Assembly (NCBI RefSeq): GCF_000320365.1
Contig: NZ_ANIN01000002.1
Location: 1-64,000, forward strand
Origin: Moraxella macacae 0408225
GTDB taxonomy: Bacteria > Pseudomonadota > Gammaproteobacteria > Pseudomonadales > Moraxellaceae
Direction of reading: 5' to 3'
Length of the DNA stretch: 64,000 nucleotides
The notes beneath the pieces were generated by a model, which saw only the letters and a list, made by a program, of their open reading frames with translations, did no database searches and had not been told where the DNA came from. This document shows, piece by piece, positions 21,382-32,749 of this stretch; positions within the stretch are counted from its first letter, which is position 1; every line of letters begins with the position of its first letter. The position numbers and the translations under genes were made by a program.

Positions 21382-22203
21382 CTAGATCACCTGAAATTTG
21401 TGCAATGCTTTCAAAATTCCATCTTCATCGGCATTGGGGCAAACAAAATCCGCCACTTGTTTTAAATCAGTATGCCCGTTACCCATTGCAATGCCAAAAC
21501 CGACAGCTTTTAGCATTTCAATATCATTGAGTCCATCACCAAACGCCCACGCTTGAGTCATGTTTAAATTAAGTTTATCCAATACCGCTTTGATACCGCG
21601 AGCCTTTGATCCGTTAGCGTCCAAAATATCCACGCCAGAAATATGCCAACGTATGGTTTTTAAATGTTTTGGCAAAATTTGCATGAGATTTTCGTCTTGA
21701 TTGTTGTCATAAAATGCCAAAATTTGGTAGATTTTTTCGCTGTGTTGTGAAGTGTCATCAAAATTTGCATTTAGTGTATAAGGAATGTGTAGGGCGTTTA
21801 GGGCGTTTTTTAACGCACAAGTTTCAGACAAAGCAACGATCTTATCTGCAGTCATATAAGCACAAGCAACCCCAATTTTGTGTAAATACTCACGAATAAA
21901 CACAACATCTTTTTTGTCAAGAGCAAAATCTACCAACGGTTTGTTGCGATACAGCACATATTGTCCATTGATGGTTACAATCACATCAATGCCTATCTCA
22001 TCAATCAATTGCAAAATCACAGGCGGAAAAACCCCAAGTCCGCGTCCAGTTGCAATTGCGATTAAGATACCGCGCTGTTTTAACGCCAAAAACACCTGCT
22101 TAATGCTATCTGGCACGCGGTTTTGTTGTTTAAGATACAGTGTGTCATCGATATCAAAGAAAATAATTTTAGGAGGGGCAGGTTTTGTATTGTGTTTATT
22201 CAT
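21382..22203 (-). CDS. HAD superfamily (Cof-type) hydrolase
   Basis: FFDIDDTLYLKQ; IAIATGRGLGV; WAFGDGLNDIEMLKAVGFGIAMGNGH. Confidence 0.9.
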   Translation of the reverse strand: MNKHNTKPAPPKIIFFDIDDTLYLKQQNRVPDSIKQVFLALKQRGILIAIATGRGLGVFPPVILQLIDEIGIDVIVTINGQYVLYRNKPLVDFALDKKDVVFIREYLHKIGVACAYMTADKIVALSETCALKNALNALHIPYTLNANFDDTSQHSEKIYQILAFYDNNQDENLMQILPKHLKTIRWHISGVDILDANGSKARGIKAVLDKLNLNMTQAWAFGDGLNDIEMLKAVGFGIAMGNGHTDLKQVADFVCPNADEDGILKALHKFQVI

Positions 22204-22427
22204 ACTTTTTTGACTGATATGTTATTTTTTGACTGATGTGTTATTTTGGTCGATGTGTTTATTTTGACTGATATATTAGCACATTTTGTTAATCATGTTT
22301 GGCAAAACAACATAAAAATAACATGAATAAAAACTTGCATTAACAAAACGCTTAAGAAAAAATTTGGCAAAATCACACAAAATGCGTAAAATATCCTATC
22401 TTTTATTAAACTTGAAAAGTTTTTATT

Positions 22428-23972
22428 ATGCCAACTTTAGTCAACAACCTTACAAGCTCAGAGCTAATGGCTGCTATTGATCTTGGTTCTAACAGCTTTC
22501 ACTTAGCCATTGCCCGTCTTGATCATCACGAGGTGCGAAAACTAGCCTCAATGTCTGAAAAAGTTCAACTTGCCAACGGTTTAGACGAAAACAATTATTT
22601 AAGCCTTGAGGCGATCGAACGTGGGGTTTTGTGTTTGAGTCGTTTTGTTGGGCGTTTGGGGGCGGTTTCACCGGAGCGTTTGCGCGTGGTTGCAACCAAT
22701 ACCTTGCGTCAGGCCAAAAATGCTGATGAATTTATCCGCCGTGCCAATGCTGTTTTGCCAAAACCGATTGAAGTCATTGCAGGGCGCGAAGAGGCACGCT
22801 TGATTTATCTTGGCGTATCACACACCAATGCCAGCAGTGATAAACGGTTGGTTATCGATATTGGTGGCGGTTCAACCGAGTTTATTATTGGCAAAGGTTT
22901 TGATCCGATTTTGACCGAAAGCCTACAAATGGGCTGTGTGTCTTTTAGCAAACGCTTTTTTGTCAATGGTGAAATTAACGAAGAAAATTTTGCCAAAGCC
23001 ATTGCTTGGGCGCGTAAAGAGCTATTGGTAATCAGTCGTCAATACCAAAAAACCGGGTGGGATAGTGTTACCGGATCGAGCGGTACTATCAAGGCGGTAA
23101 AACAGATTTTGGTGAGTTTGGGCTTAGATGACAACGATCAAATTACCTTTAAAGGGGTTGAATATTTAAAGCAACAGTTAATTAAATTTAAACATATTGA
23201 CAACATTGATTTTGCTGAAATTAAAGACACGCGAAAAGCAGTGTTGCCTGCAGGCGTGGCGGTATTGTTGGCAAGCATGAGTGTGCTTGGCATTGACAAA
23301 ATGACGTATTCTGATGGTGCATTGTGCGAGGGCGTGATGTATGATATGCTTGGGCGTTTTGCCAGTGAAGATGTGCGTGATAGAAGCGTACAAGCCTTGA
23401 TGATTCGTTATTCAGTGGACGCCAAACAAGCCAAAAGAGTGGTAAAAACCGCCAAACAATTGTTTGATCAAGTGCAATCTGTGCTTGGGTTAGACGAAGA
23501 AGATGCCGATTTGTTACGGCGTGGTGCGTATTTGCATGAAATTGGACTTGCAGTATCACACAGTGGCTATCACCGTCATAGCGCGTATTTGTTAGAAAAT
23601 TCAGACATTGATGGTTTTTCTCAAACCGACAAGTCTCGCTTAGCCCAAATGACCTTGCACCACAGGCGTAAACTTAAACACGAAGGCTATCAGTTAATCT
23701 GTCAAGCAGGCGGTGAAAAACTGCTGTATTTAACGTTATTGTTGCGTTTGGCGGTTTTAATTCACCACAGCCGCAACAAACAAGAGACCTTGCCACTTGT
23801 GTTAAACTTAGCCGATAAACAGCATTGGCAAATTAAGCTGTGTCAAAATTTAAACCAGTATCAAGGTTTAAACCAAAATTTGGACAACAATCAACTTTTG
23901 TTGTCTGATTTGCAAGAAGAAAGCCAACTTTGGCAAAAATGGGGCATGTCATTGTCAATTCAATTGCAATGA
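22428..23972 (+). CDS. ppx: Exopolyphosphatase (Ppx/GppA family)
   Basis: AAIDLGSNSFHLAIARL; DIGGGSTEFIIG; SSGTIKAV. Confidence 0.92.
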   Translation: MPTLVNNLTSSELMAAIDLGSNSFHLAIARLDHHEVRKLASMSEKVQLANGLDENNYLSLEAIERGVLCLSRFVGRLGAVSPERLRVVATNTLRQAKNADEFIRRANAVLPKPIEVIAGREEARLIYLGVSHTNASSDKRLVIDIGGGSTEFIIGKGFDPILTESLQMGCVSFSKRFFVNGEINEENFAKAIAWARKELLVISRQYQKTGWDSVTGSSGTIKAVKQILVSLGLDDNDQITFKGVEYLKQQLIKFKHIDNIDFAEIKDTRKAVLPAGVAVLLASMSVLGIDKMTYSDGALCEGVMYDMLGRFASEDVRDRSVQALMIRYSVDAKQAKRVVKTAKQLFDQVQSVLGLDEEDADLLRRGAYLHEIGLAVSHSGYHRHSAYLLENSDIDGFSQTDKSRLAQMTLHHRRKLKHEGYQLICQAGGEKLLYLTLLLRLAVLIHHSRNKQETLPLVLNLADKQHWQIKLCQNLNQYQGLNQNLDNNQLLLSDLQEESQLWQKWGMSLSIQLQ

Positions 23973-24030
23973 TTTGTCTTAAACTTAACCTTAAATTTAT
24001 CAAACCATTGACTACACAAGGAAGAAAACC

Positions 24031-24825
24031 ATGTCCGTCTGGGAAAAAGTACAGTTAGCACGCCACCCAAAACGCCCATTATTTTTAGATTATGCAAATA
24101 CACTGTTTAGTGAATTTGATATATTACAAGGCGATAGAGCCTATGCCGATGATAAAGCAATTTTGGGCGGATTGGCAAAATTTAATGGCAAGCCTGTCAT
24201 GCTTATCGGTCAACATCGTGGGCGTAGCACGCGTGAACGCATCGAACACAATTTTGGTATGGCAAACCCTGAAGGTTATCGCAAAGTCATTCGTTTGGTT
24301 AAAATGGCTGAACGTTTTGATTTGCCCGTGTTTACTTTTATTGACACGCAAGGGGCATACCCCGGTGTTGGTGCAGAAGAGCGTGGCCAAGCCCAAGCAA
24401 TTGCTGAAAGCATTGCCACTTTTTCGGCCTTAAACATACCTGTTATTGCCACAGTGATAGGCGAGGGCGGTTCTGGTGGGGCATTGGCAATTGCAGTAGC
24501 AGACCGCGTTAATATGCTTGAAAACAGTATTTATTCGGTCATTTCTCCTGAAGGTTGTGCCTCGATTTTATGGAAGACTGCGCAAAAAGCCCCACAAGCC
24601 AGCGAAGCGTTAAAACTATCCGCGGATAATTTGCACGCATTGGGGCTGATTGATTGTGTGGTAAGCGAAGGCGAGGGTGCAAATATCAATAGCGAAGTGG
24701 TGATGAATAACTTACGCGTAACGCTACAAAATCAATTGGAGGATTTATCCGCTTTGTCAAATGATGTGCGCTTACAACAGCGTTACGATAAATTGATGAG
24801 TTTTAACTCAACAGTAAGCCTATAA
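24031..24825 (+). CDS. accA: Acetyl-CoA carboxylase carboxyltransferase subunit alpha
   Basis: [54 protein letters not shown]. Confidence 0.93.
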   Translation: MSVWEKVQLARHPKRPLFLDYANTLFSEFDILQGDRAYADDKAILGGLAKFNGKPVMLIGQHRGRSTRERIEHNFGMANPEGYRKVIRLVKMAERFDLPVFTFIDTQGAYPGVGAEERGQAQAIAESIATFSALNIPVIATVIGEGGSGGALAIAVADRVNMLENSIYSVISPEGCASILWKTAQKAPQASEALKLSADNLHALGLIDCVVSEGEGANINSEVVMNNLRVTLQNQLEDLSALSNDVRLQQRYDKLMSFNSTVSL

Positions 24826-24881
24826 CCACTGTAAGCCTATAACCACTGTAAACCTGTAACCACTTTAAGCCTGTAACCACT
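24814..24881. repeat. 17-bp degenerate tandem repeat, 4 copies
   Basis: GTAAGCCTATAACCACT and variants; first copy contains the accA stop. Confidence 0.9.
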
Positions 24882-24928
24882 GGGCTATAAAACCACCAAG
24901 CAATAACAATAAAGTTTAAGGAATAATC

Positions 24929-26179
24929 ATGGGTAAAATTCATTCAACATTAGACTTAAATTGGCAAACCGATGCGTTAGATGGTCTGGATTTTGCCCCA
25001 CAAACCTTGGCGGTGCGTGGCGGTTATCATCGCACCGATGAAGGTGAGCATTCTGAGGCGATTTTTACTACCAGTTCGTATGTTTATCAATCTGCCAAAG
25101 ATGCCGCCGATCACTTTAATGGCAATAAAAAAGGCAATGTATACAGTCGACATACCAATCCAACAGTGCGTGCTTTTGAACGGCGCCTGGCCTTGATGGA
25201 GGGCGGTGAGCGTTGTGTGGCAACCGCAAGTGGCATGGGGGCAATTTTAACCATGTGTTTGGCATATCTAAAAGCAGGCGATCATCTGCTTTGTGCCAAA
25301 CAATTGTTTGGTTCATCGGTGGCATTGTTTGAGACTTATTTTAAGCCGTTAGGGGTTGAGGTTACTTATGTCGACTGTTTTGACAACACAGCGTGGCAAC
25401 AGGCCATTCAAGCCAATACCAAAATTTTATACTGCGAAAGCCCATCAAACCCACTGGCACAAATTGCCGATTTACAATTTTTAGCCAAACTTGCTCATGC
25501 ACACAACGCACTTTTGATTGTGGATAATTGTTTTGCCACGCCCGTGTTGCAAAAACCGTTAGCACTTGGAGCGGATATCGTTATTCATTCAGCAAGCAAA
25601 TATATTGACGGCCAAGGACGCGTACTTGGCGGTGCCTTGGTTGGTTCTGATGAACTGATGGAAAAAGCGTTCACAGTGATTCGTACAGGTGGCATTAGTT
25701 TATCGCCGTTTAATGCGTGGGTATTGTTAAAAGGGCTTGAAACCTTGTCAATACGCATGAAAGCCCACTGCGAAAATGCCAATCAAGTTGCCAAATTTCT
25801 CACCGATCACCCAAAAGTTACAAAGGTACATTTTTCAGGGCTTACCGATCACCCAAGTCATGAAATTGCCAAACGCCAACACAATGCGTTAAATAATGTA
25901 ACTGGCGGTGCTTTTGGTGCGATCATCGGTTTTGAAGTGGCCGATCAGTTGTCTGCTTGGCAAGTTATTGACAGCACACAAATGATCAGCATTACCAATA
26001 ACTTAGGCGATGCCAAAACCACCATTACTCACCCTGCCACAACGACGCATTTTCGCATGACCGCCGAGGCCAGAATCAAAGCCGGGGTGCATGACGGCTT
26101 GATTCGGTTATCCGTAGGATTGGAAGAGGTAAGTGATATTATCCGTGATTTAAAACGCGGACTTGACAGTTTGGCTTAG
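24929..26179 (+). CDS. metZ: O-succinylhomoserine sulfhydrylase (Cys/Met metabolism PLP enzyme)
   Basis: PQTLAVRGGYHRTDEGEHSEAIFTTSSYVY; HSASKYIDGQGRVLGGALVG. Confidence 0.9.
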   Translation: MGKIHSTLDLNWQTDALDGLDFAPQTLAVRGGYHRTDEGEHSEAIFTTSSYVYQSAKDAADHFNGNKKGNVYSRHTNPTVRAFERRLALMEGGERCVATASGMGAILTMCLAYLKAGDHLLCAKQLFGSSVALFETYFKPLGVEVTYVDCFDNTAWQQAIQANTKILYCESPSNPLAQIADLQFLAKLAHAHNALLIVDNCFATPVLQKPLALGADIVIHSASKYIDGQGRVLGGALVGSDELMEKAFTVIRTGGISLSPFNAWVLLKGLETLSIRMKAHCENANQVAKFLTDHPKVTKVHFSGLTDHPSHEIAKRQHNALNNVTGGAFGAIIGFEVADQLSAWQVIDSTQMISITNNLGDAKTTITHPATTTHFRMTAEARIKAGVHDGLIRLSVGLEEVSDIIRDLKRGLDSLA

Positions 26180-26269
26180 TTGCCTTACTATTTTTTAGAA
26201 ATGTAACAGTTTTTTACAAATGCAACAGTTTTTTATGAATTTAACATCAACGTTTATAAGGATACTTTT

Positions 26270-27840
26270 ATGACCAACGCCACCGCCCAACGTGCCGAAC
26301 TGCACCGCCGTATTTGGCAAATTGCCAACGATGTCCGCGGCTCAATTGACGGCTGGGATTTTAAACAATACGTTTTAGGTACGCTGTTTTATCGCTTTAT
26401 TAGCGAACATTTTGCCAATTATATGGGTATTGGCGAAGATGGCATACGCTATGCGGATTTAACCAAAAACGATCTCCCCCCCCCGTTATTTTAGCCCAAA
26501 TTAAAGACAACGCCATTAAAGAAATTGGCTATTTTATTTATCCTGATCAATTGTTTGAAAATGTCGCCAAAAACGCCCACACCAATCCAAATTTAAACAC
26601 CGATTTAAAAACTATTTTTAATGCCATTGAAAACTCGGCCAATGGTTATCCATCAGAACCTGACATTAAAGGTTTGTTTGCCGATTTTGATACCACGGGC
26701 AACCGCCTTGGCAATACTGTAAGCGATAAAAATAAACGCCTTGCTGCAGTATTAAAAGGCGTGGCAGAATTAGACTTTGGTAATAATGGCGGCAATTTTG
26801 GCAACAACCAAATTGATTTATTTGGCGATGCTTATGAGTTTTTAATTTCCAATTATGCCGAAAATGCAGGCAAATCAGGCGGAGAGTTTTTTACCCCGCA
26901 ACATGTTTCAAAACTTATCTCGCAATTGGCATTGCACGGACAACAAACTGTTAATAAAATTTATGATCCTGCAGCAGGTTCTGGTTCATTACTTTTACAA
27001 GCCAAAAAACAATTTGATGAGCATATTATTGCAGATGGTTTTTTTGGACAAGAGATTAATTACACCACTTATAACCTTGCGCGCATGAATATGTTTTTGC
27101 ACAATATTAATTACAATAAATTTAATATTATGCTTGGCGATACCCTCACCAATCCGCATTTTAGCGACGATAAACCGTTTGATGCCATTGTTTCTAATCC
27201 GCCTTATTCTATTAAATGGATTGGCGAAAATGATCCAACATTAATTAACGATGAGCGTTTTGCTCCCGCTGGCGTGTTAGCACCCAAATCCAAAGCCGAT
27301 TTTGCTTTTGTGATGCATACTTTAAGCTATTTATCCAGCAAAGGGCGCGCGGCAATTGTATCTTTTCCCGGTATTTTTTATCGTGGCGGCGCAGAGCAAA
27401 AAATTCGCAAATATTTAATTGATAATAATTTTATTGAAGCCGTTATATCGCTTGCGCCCAATTTGTTTTTTGGTACAAGTATTGCGGTCAATATCTTAGT
27501 TTTATCCAAAGCCAAAACCGAAAATAAAACCCAGTTTATTGACGCCAGCAATTTATTTAAAAAACAAACCAATAATAACATTTTAACCGATGAGCATATT
27601 GAGCAAATATTAACTGCATTTGCTGATAAAAAAGACATTGCGCATTTTGCCCGTTTTGTGGACAATGATGAAATTGCCCAAAATGATTATAATTTATCGG
27701 TAAATACTTATGTTGAGCCTGAAGATACGCGCGAGATTATTGACATTAATGTGTTAAATGCTGACATTGCCAAAACGGTGGCAAATATTGATACATTGCG
27801 CGCGGATATTAATGCGATTGTGATGGAGATTGCGGCGTGA
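26270..27840 (+). CDS. hsdM: Type I restriction-modification M subunit, frameshifted at a C9 tract (predicted phase-variable, OFF here)
   Basis: ORF 26270-26494 ([20 protein letters not shown]) and ORF 26551-27840 ([20 protein letters not shown]..., [17 protein letters not shown] motif) are two halves of HsdM in different frames, joined across CCCCCCCCC. Confidence 0.92.
26476..26484. repeat. C9 homopolymer inside hsdM
   Basis: gatctCCCCCCCCCgttatt. Confidence 0.97.
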
Positions 27841-28928
27841 TTGGGTTTGTGGAAAGGTTGCTTGGTGGGCGTGGGGTGGAATGGAAAACTTTGGGCGAAA
27901 TTGCCGAAATTGGAACAGGTAATTCTAATAGACAAGATGAAAACGAAAATGGAGAATATCCATTTTTTGTGCGTTCAAAAACTGTTTTAAAATCCAATAC
28001 TTATAAATTTGACGAAGCTGCAATTATTATCCCCGGAGAAGGTGGCGTTGGAGAAATATTTCATTTTATTGATGGCAAATATGCATTACACCAGCGTGCA
28101 TATCGCATTCATATTATTACAAAAAATTTAGAACCGAAATTTGTTTATTATGTTATGCTTAATGATTTTAAAAACTATATTTTAAATCGCTCTGTTAATG
28201 CAACAGTAACATCAATCAGAAAACCAATGCTGGAAAATTTTACAATTCCTATTCCTCCCCTAGATGTTCAAACCGAAATCGTCCGAATTTTAGACAAATT
28301 TACCGCCCTGACCGCGGAGCATAGCATGAGAAAAAAACAATATCAATACTATCGCGATAAGCTGCTTAGTTTTGGCGATGAAGTGGAATGGAAAACTTTG
28401 GGTGATGTTGCTAATTATGAACAGCCAACTAAATATTTAGTTAAATCAACGGTATATAATGACAATTATAAAACGCCAGTATTAACTGCAGGTAAAACAT
28501 TTATTTTAGGGTTTACAGATGAAACAAATGGCATTTATAAAGCATCTGAAAACCCCGTTATTATTTTTGACGATTTTACAACCGCAAATAAATGGGTTGA
28601 TTTTGACTTTAAAGCCAAATCATCAGCAATGAAAATGATTACATCAAAAGATGAAAACAAATACTTATTAAGGTTTATTTATTTTTGGTTAAATACTTTG
28701 CCGCAAGAAAATAATACCGACCATAAACGCCAATGGATAAGTAATTTCGCCAATAAAAAAATTCCACTTCCGCCACTATCCGAACAAAAAAGAATAGTTG
28801 CTATTTTAGACAAATTTGAAACCCTAACCAATTCCATAACTGAAGGCTTGCCAAAAGAAATTGAGTTACGCCAAAAGCAGTATGAGTATTACAGAGAGCA
28901 GCTTTTGGACTTTGACCATAATAATTAA
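27837..28928 (+). CDS. hsdS: Type I restriction-modification specificity subunit S
   Basis: Two TRD halves with conserved [20 protein letters not shown] and [45 protein letters not shown]. Confidence 0.93.
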   Translation: MIGFVERLLGGRGVEWKTLGEIAEIGTGNSNRQDENENGEYPFFVRSKTVLKSNTYKFDEAAIIIPGEGGVGEIFHFIDGKYALHQRAYRIHIITKNLEPKFVYYVMLNDFKNYILNRSVNATVTSIRKPMLENFTIPIPPLDVQTEIVRILDKFTALTAEHSMRKKQYQYYRDKLLSFGDEVEWKTLGDVANYEQPTKYLVKSTVYNDNYKTPVLTAGKTFILGFTDETNGIYKASENPVIIFDDFTTANKWVDFDFKAKSSAMKMITSKDENKYLLRFIYFWLNTLPQENNTDHKRQWISNFANKKIPLPPLSEQKRIVAILDKFETLTNSITEGLPKEIELRQKQYEYYREQLLDFDHNN

Positions 28929-28968
28929 CCATAATCGCTCACCAATCTAACCACTAAAAGGAATAACA

Positions 28969-31900
28969 ATGACCACAAAAACCACCCCCATCGCCGAAAC
29001 CAATGACTTTATTATTTTAGATAAATATCAAAAAATAGAACAATCCAGCAACTATCAAACTGAATTTGATTTAGAGCAAGAATTAATTAATGATTTAATT
29101 AATCAAGGTTATGAATATCGCAAAGACATTACCGACAATAAAAAAATGCTTGCCAACATACGCCAAAAGTTGCAAATTTTAAATAAAGTAACCTTTAATG
29201 ATGACGAATGGCAGCGTTTTGTGGTACAGTATTTAGATAAACCGAGCGATAATGCCACTGAAAAAGCGCGTAAAATTCACGATAAAAATACATCTTATGA
29301 TTTTGAGTTTGATGATAAAAGAGTACAAAATATTTATTTGCTAGATAAAAATAACATTACCAACAACTCTTTACAAGTGATTGGGCAGTTTAGCCAAACG
29401 GGCAATTATAAAAACCGTTATGATGTTACGATTTTAGTTAATGGTTTGCCGCTGGTGCAAATTGAATTAAAAAAACGCGGCGTGGCAATTCGCGAAGCCT
29501 TTAACCAAATTCACCGCTACAGTAAAGAAAGTTTTAATAGCGATAATTCTTTATTTAAATATATACAAATTTTTGTTATATCAAATGGTACAGATACGCG
29601 CTATTTTGCCAATACCACAAAACGCAATAAAAACAGTTTTGATTTTACCATGAATTGGGCAAAGTCGGATAATACGGTTATTAAAGATTTAAAAGATTTT
29701 ACCGCTACTTTTTTTGAAAAAAATACTTTATTAAATGTGTTAATTAAATACAGCGTTTTTGACACATCTGACACGTTATTAATTATGCGCCCTTATCAAA
29801 TTGCCGCCACCGAGCGCATTTTATGGAAAATTATTAGCTCATTTAATTCCAAAAATTGGAGCAATACCGGAAGCGGCGGTTTTATTTGGCATACAACAGG
29901 TTCGGGTAAAACTTTAACCAGTTTTAAAGCGGCGCAATTGGCAACCGAATTGCCCTTTATTGATAAAGTGCTTTTTGTGGTAGATAGAAAAGATTTGGAT
30001 TATCAAACCATGAAAGAATATCAGCGCTTTTCGCCAGATAGCGTTAACGGTTCAAATAAAACCGACCAATTAAAAGCCAATTTAGAAAAAGATGATAATA
30101 AAATTATTGTAACTACGCTTCAAAAACTCAATAAATTAATAAAAGACAATGCTAATTTGCCAATTTATAACAAGCAAGTAGTATTTATTTTTGATGAATG
30201 CCATCGTTCGCAATTTGGTGAAACACAAAAAAACCTGCAAAAGCGGTTTAAAAAATATTATCAATTTGGTTTTACAGGCACGCCCATTTTGTCAGATAAT
30301 TCCATTAGTGGAGAAACCACTGAAAGCGTATTTGGGTGCAACTTGCATTCTTATATCATTACCGATGCCATTCGCGATGAAAAAGTATTAAAATTTAAAG
30401 TGGATTATAATACGGTTAAGGCAGAATTTAAAAAGATTGAAACCGAAACTGATGAGAAAAAAATAACCGCCAATGAAACAAAACAAGCCTTTTTGCACCC
30501 CGAGCGTATTAATGCCGTTGCACAACATGTTTTGGAGAAATTTAACGAAAAAACCCATCGTTTAAATTATAATAATACAGGCTTTAATGCGATGTTTGCG
30601 GTGAGTAGTATAGATGCGGCAAAATCTTATTATCAAACCTTTAAAATTTTGCAAAAAGACAGCGAAAAATCATTAAAAATAGCCACAATTTTTTCTTTTG
30701 CTGCCAATGAGGAACAAAATGCCATTGGTGAGATTGAAGACGAAAGTTTGGATAAAAATGATATTAGTAAAATAAATTTAAGTGCAAAAGAATTTTTGCA
30801 AAATGTAATTAATGATTACAATACAATGTTTGCAACCAATTTTAAATTAGAAGGCGATGGTTTTCAAAACTATTATCGTGATTTATCACTAAGAGTTAAA
30901 AAAGGCGAAGTGGATTTATTAATTGTTGTTGGTATGTTTTTAACAGGGTTTGATGCGCCCAAATTAAACACGCTTTTTGTAGATAAAAATTTGCGTTATC
31001 ATGGGCTTATTCAGGCCTATTCGCGTACTAATAGAATTTATGACGCGACTAAAAGTTTTGGCAATATTGTAACCTTTCGCGATTTAGAACAAGCCACCAT
31101 TAACGCCATTACTTTATTTGGTAAAAGAAATACCAAAAACGTGGTATTAGAAAAAAGCTATAAGGATTATATGCACGGCTTTTTTGATAAAGACACGGGC
31201 GATTCTTGCACGGGTTATTTGCAAATTGTAAAGCAATTACAAGAACAGTTTCCCAATCCTGATAAAATTGAAACCGAAAAAGACAAAAAAGAGTTTGCTA
31301 AATTATTTGGTGAATATCTAAAAATGGATAATATTTTACAAAACTATGATGAATATACCAGTTTGCACGCTTTGCAAAAGTTAGATTTAAGCGATGAAAA
31401 AGCCGTTAATGTATTTAAAGCCAAATATCATTTAACCGATGATGATATACAAAAAATGCAACAACTAGACATTCCAAATGAGCGCAATTTGCAAGATTAT
31501 CGCTCCACTTATCACGATATTCGTGAATGGCTTATAAAGCAAAATAAAGAAAATAATCAAGCTAAAATTGATTGGAATGATGTGGTTTTTCAAGTAGATT
31601 TATTAAAATCGCAAGAAATTAATTTGGATTATATTTTGGAGCTTATTTTTGAACACCATCAAAAAATAAAAGACAAAACCAAAATAATAAAAGAAATTCG
31701 CCGAGTTATTCGCGCAAGTATAGGCAACCGCGCCAAAGAAAGTTTGGTTGTTAGCTTTATTGATGAAATTGATTTAAATAATATCAAAAATAAACCTGAT
31801 ATTATTGATGCTTTTTATCAATTTGCCCAAAAACAACAACAAATTGAAGCGGATAAATTAATTGCTAGCGAAAATTTAAATAAAGATGCCGCTAAGCGTT

Positions 31901-32076
31901 ACATTATGAATTCATTAAAACGCGAATATGCCAGCGAACACGGTACGGAATTAAATAACATTATTCCCAAAGTAGGCGGAGGAATGAATTTGCAGTATAT
32001 TAAGAAAAAACAATCCGTATTTGAAAAAATCGCCGCGTTTGTGGAAAAATTTAAAGGTGTGGGCGGTTATAAATAA
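28969..32076 (+). CDS. hsdR: Type I restriction endonuclease R subunit
   Basis: [62 protein letters not shown]. Confidence 0.95.
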   Translation: MTTKTTPIAETNDFIILDKYQKIEQSSNYQTEFDLEQELINDLINQGYEYRKDITDNKKMLANIRQKLQILNKVTFNDDEWQRFVVQYLDKPSDNATEKARKIHDKNTSYDFEFDDKRVQNIYLLDKNNITNNSLQVIGQFSQTGNYKNRYDVTILVNGLPLVQIELKKRGVAIREAFNQIHRYSKESFNSDNSLFKYIQIFVISNGTDTRYFANTTKRNKNSFDFTMNWAKSDNTVIKDLKDFTATFFEKNTLLNVLIKYSVFDTSDTLLIMRPYQIAATERILWKIISSFNSKNWSNTGSGGFIWHTTGSGKTLTSFKAAQLATELPFIDKVLFVVDRKDLDYQTMKEYQRFSPDSVNGSNKTDQLKANLEKDDNKIIVTTLQKLNKLIKDNANLPIYNKQVVFIFDECHRSQFGETQKNLQKRFKKYYQFGFTGTPILSDNSISGETTESVFGCNLHSYIITDAIRDEKVLKFKVDYNTVKAEFKKIETETDEKKITANETKQAFLHPERINAVAQHVLEKFNEKTHRLNYNNTGFNAMFAVSSIDAAKSYYQTFKILQKDSEKSLKIATIFSFAANEEQNAIGEIEDESLDKNDISKINLSAKEFLQNVINDYNTMFATNFKLEGDGFQNYYRDLSLRVKKGEVDLLIVVGMFLTGFDAPKLNTLFVDKNLRYHGLIQAYSRTNRIYDATKSFGNIVTFRDLEQATINAITLFGKRNTKNVVLEKSYKDYMHGFFDKDTGDSCTGYLQIVKQLQEQFPNPDKIETEKDKKEFAKLFGEYLKMDNILQNYDEYTSLHALQKLDLSDEKAVNVFKAKYHLTDDDIQKMQQLDIPNERNLQDYRSTYHDIREWLIKQNKENNQAKIDWNDVVFQVDLLKSQEINLDYILELIFEHHQKIKDKTKIIKEIRRVIRASIGNRAKESLVVSFIDEIDLNNIKNKPDIIDAFYQFAQKQQQIEADKLIASENLNKDAAKRYIMNSLKREYASEHGTELNNIIPKVGGGMNLQYIKKKQSVFEKIAAFVEKFKGVGGYK

Positions 32077-32164
32077 GAATACAAGTAAATAAAAATACAA
32101 GTAAATAAAAATACAAGTAAATAAAAATACAAGTAAATAAAAATACAAGAAATAAAAATACAAG
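32070..32164. repeat. 16-bp tandem repeat, about 6 copies, overlapping the hsdR stop
   Basis: TAAATAAAAATACAAG x4 perfect plus two imperfect edge copies. Confidence 0.95.
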
Positions 32165-32235
32165 TTTGGTAAGCAATAAAAATAGCCCTTTATGTTGGAT
32201 AAAAGGCTAAAACTGGTTTTTCTGTAGAAGAAAAA

Positions 32236-32565
32236 TTAACGGCAATGTTTTTGCTGATACATTTTGGTTAAAAGCTCTTGACGGTCTTTGGCGGCATTAA
32301 TTGCTTCTTCGGTGTTGCTGTAAGTGCCAAGTAAGGCTGGCCAGAATAACACTGCGGCTGCAACGTTTTTGCCAGTTACTTTACGTTCATCGCGTGCTTT
32401 TTTCTCAAATTCTTTGGCTTCGTCAATTTCTGCTTTTAATTGTGAGCAAGACAAATTCATGTCATTGGGCTTGCGTGTTTCTACAACGTGTGGCGTGGCA
32501 CAGGCTTGTAATAGTAAAGTGGCCGCTAGCATTGCAGTCATTGATAGTTTTGATGTGTGTTTCAT
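32236..32565 (-). CDS. Small lipoprotein
   Basis: MKHTSKLSMTAMLAATLLLQACA lipobox; no recognised function. Confidence 0.7.
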   Translation of the reverse strand: MKHTSKLSMTAMLAATLLLQACATPHVVETRKPNDMNLSCSQLKAEIDEAKEFEKKARDERKVTGKNVAAAVLFWPALLGTYSNTEEAINAAKDRQELLTKMYQQKHCR

Positions 32566-32749
32566 ACTTATTCCTTAAGAATTTTAAATGAAAAAATGAT
32601 TTACTAAAAATAATTTACCGCAGGAAAACTACAAAATAGTATATTAAACAATTGCTGTGTTGTCAAATTGTTTTTCAATGTGATAATCGGTAAGTTTTTA
32701 TGCTAAATTGCTACTAAATTGATACAATGTAACCAAAACCAAGCCAAAA

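Noticed and set aside
26270-27840. hsdM as a decayed pseudogene
   Set aside because: The only defect is at a C9 homopolymer and the rest of hsdM, hsdS and hsdR is intact, so reversible phase variation or a tract-length sequencing error is more likely than decay
32070-32164. CRISPR array
   Set aside because: Contiguous 16-bp tandem units without unique spacers and no cas genes in the window
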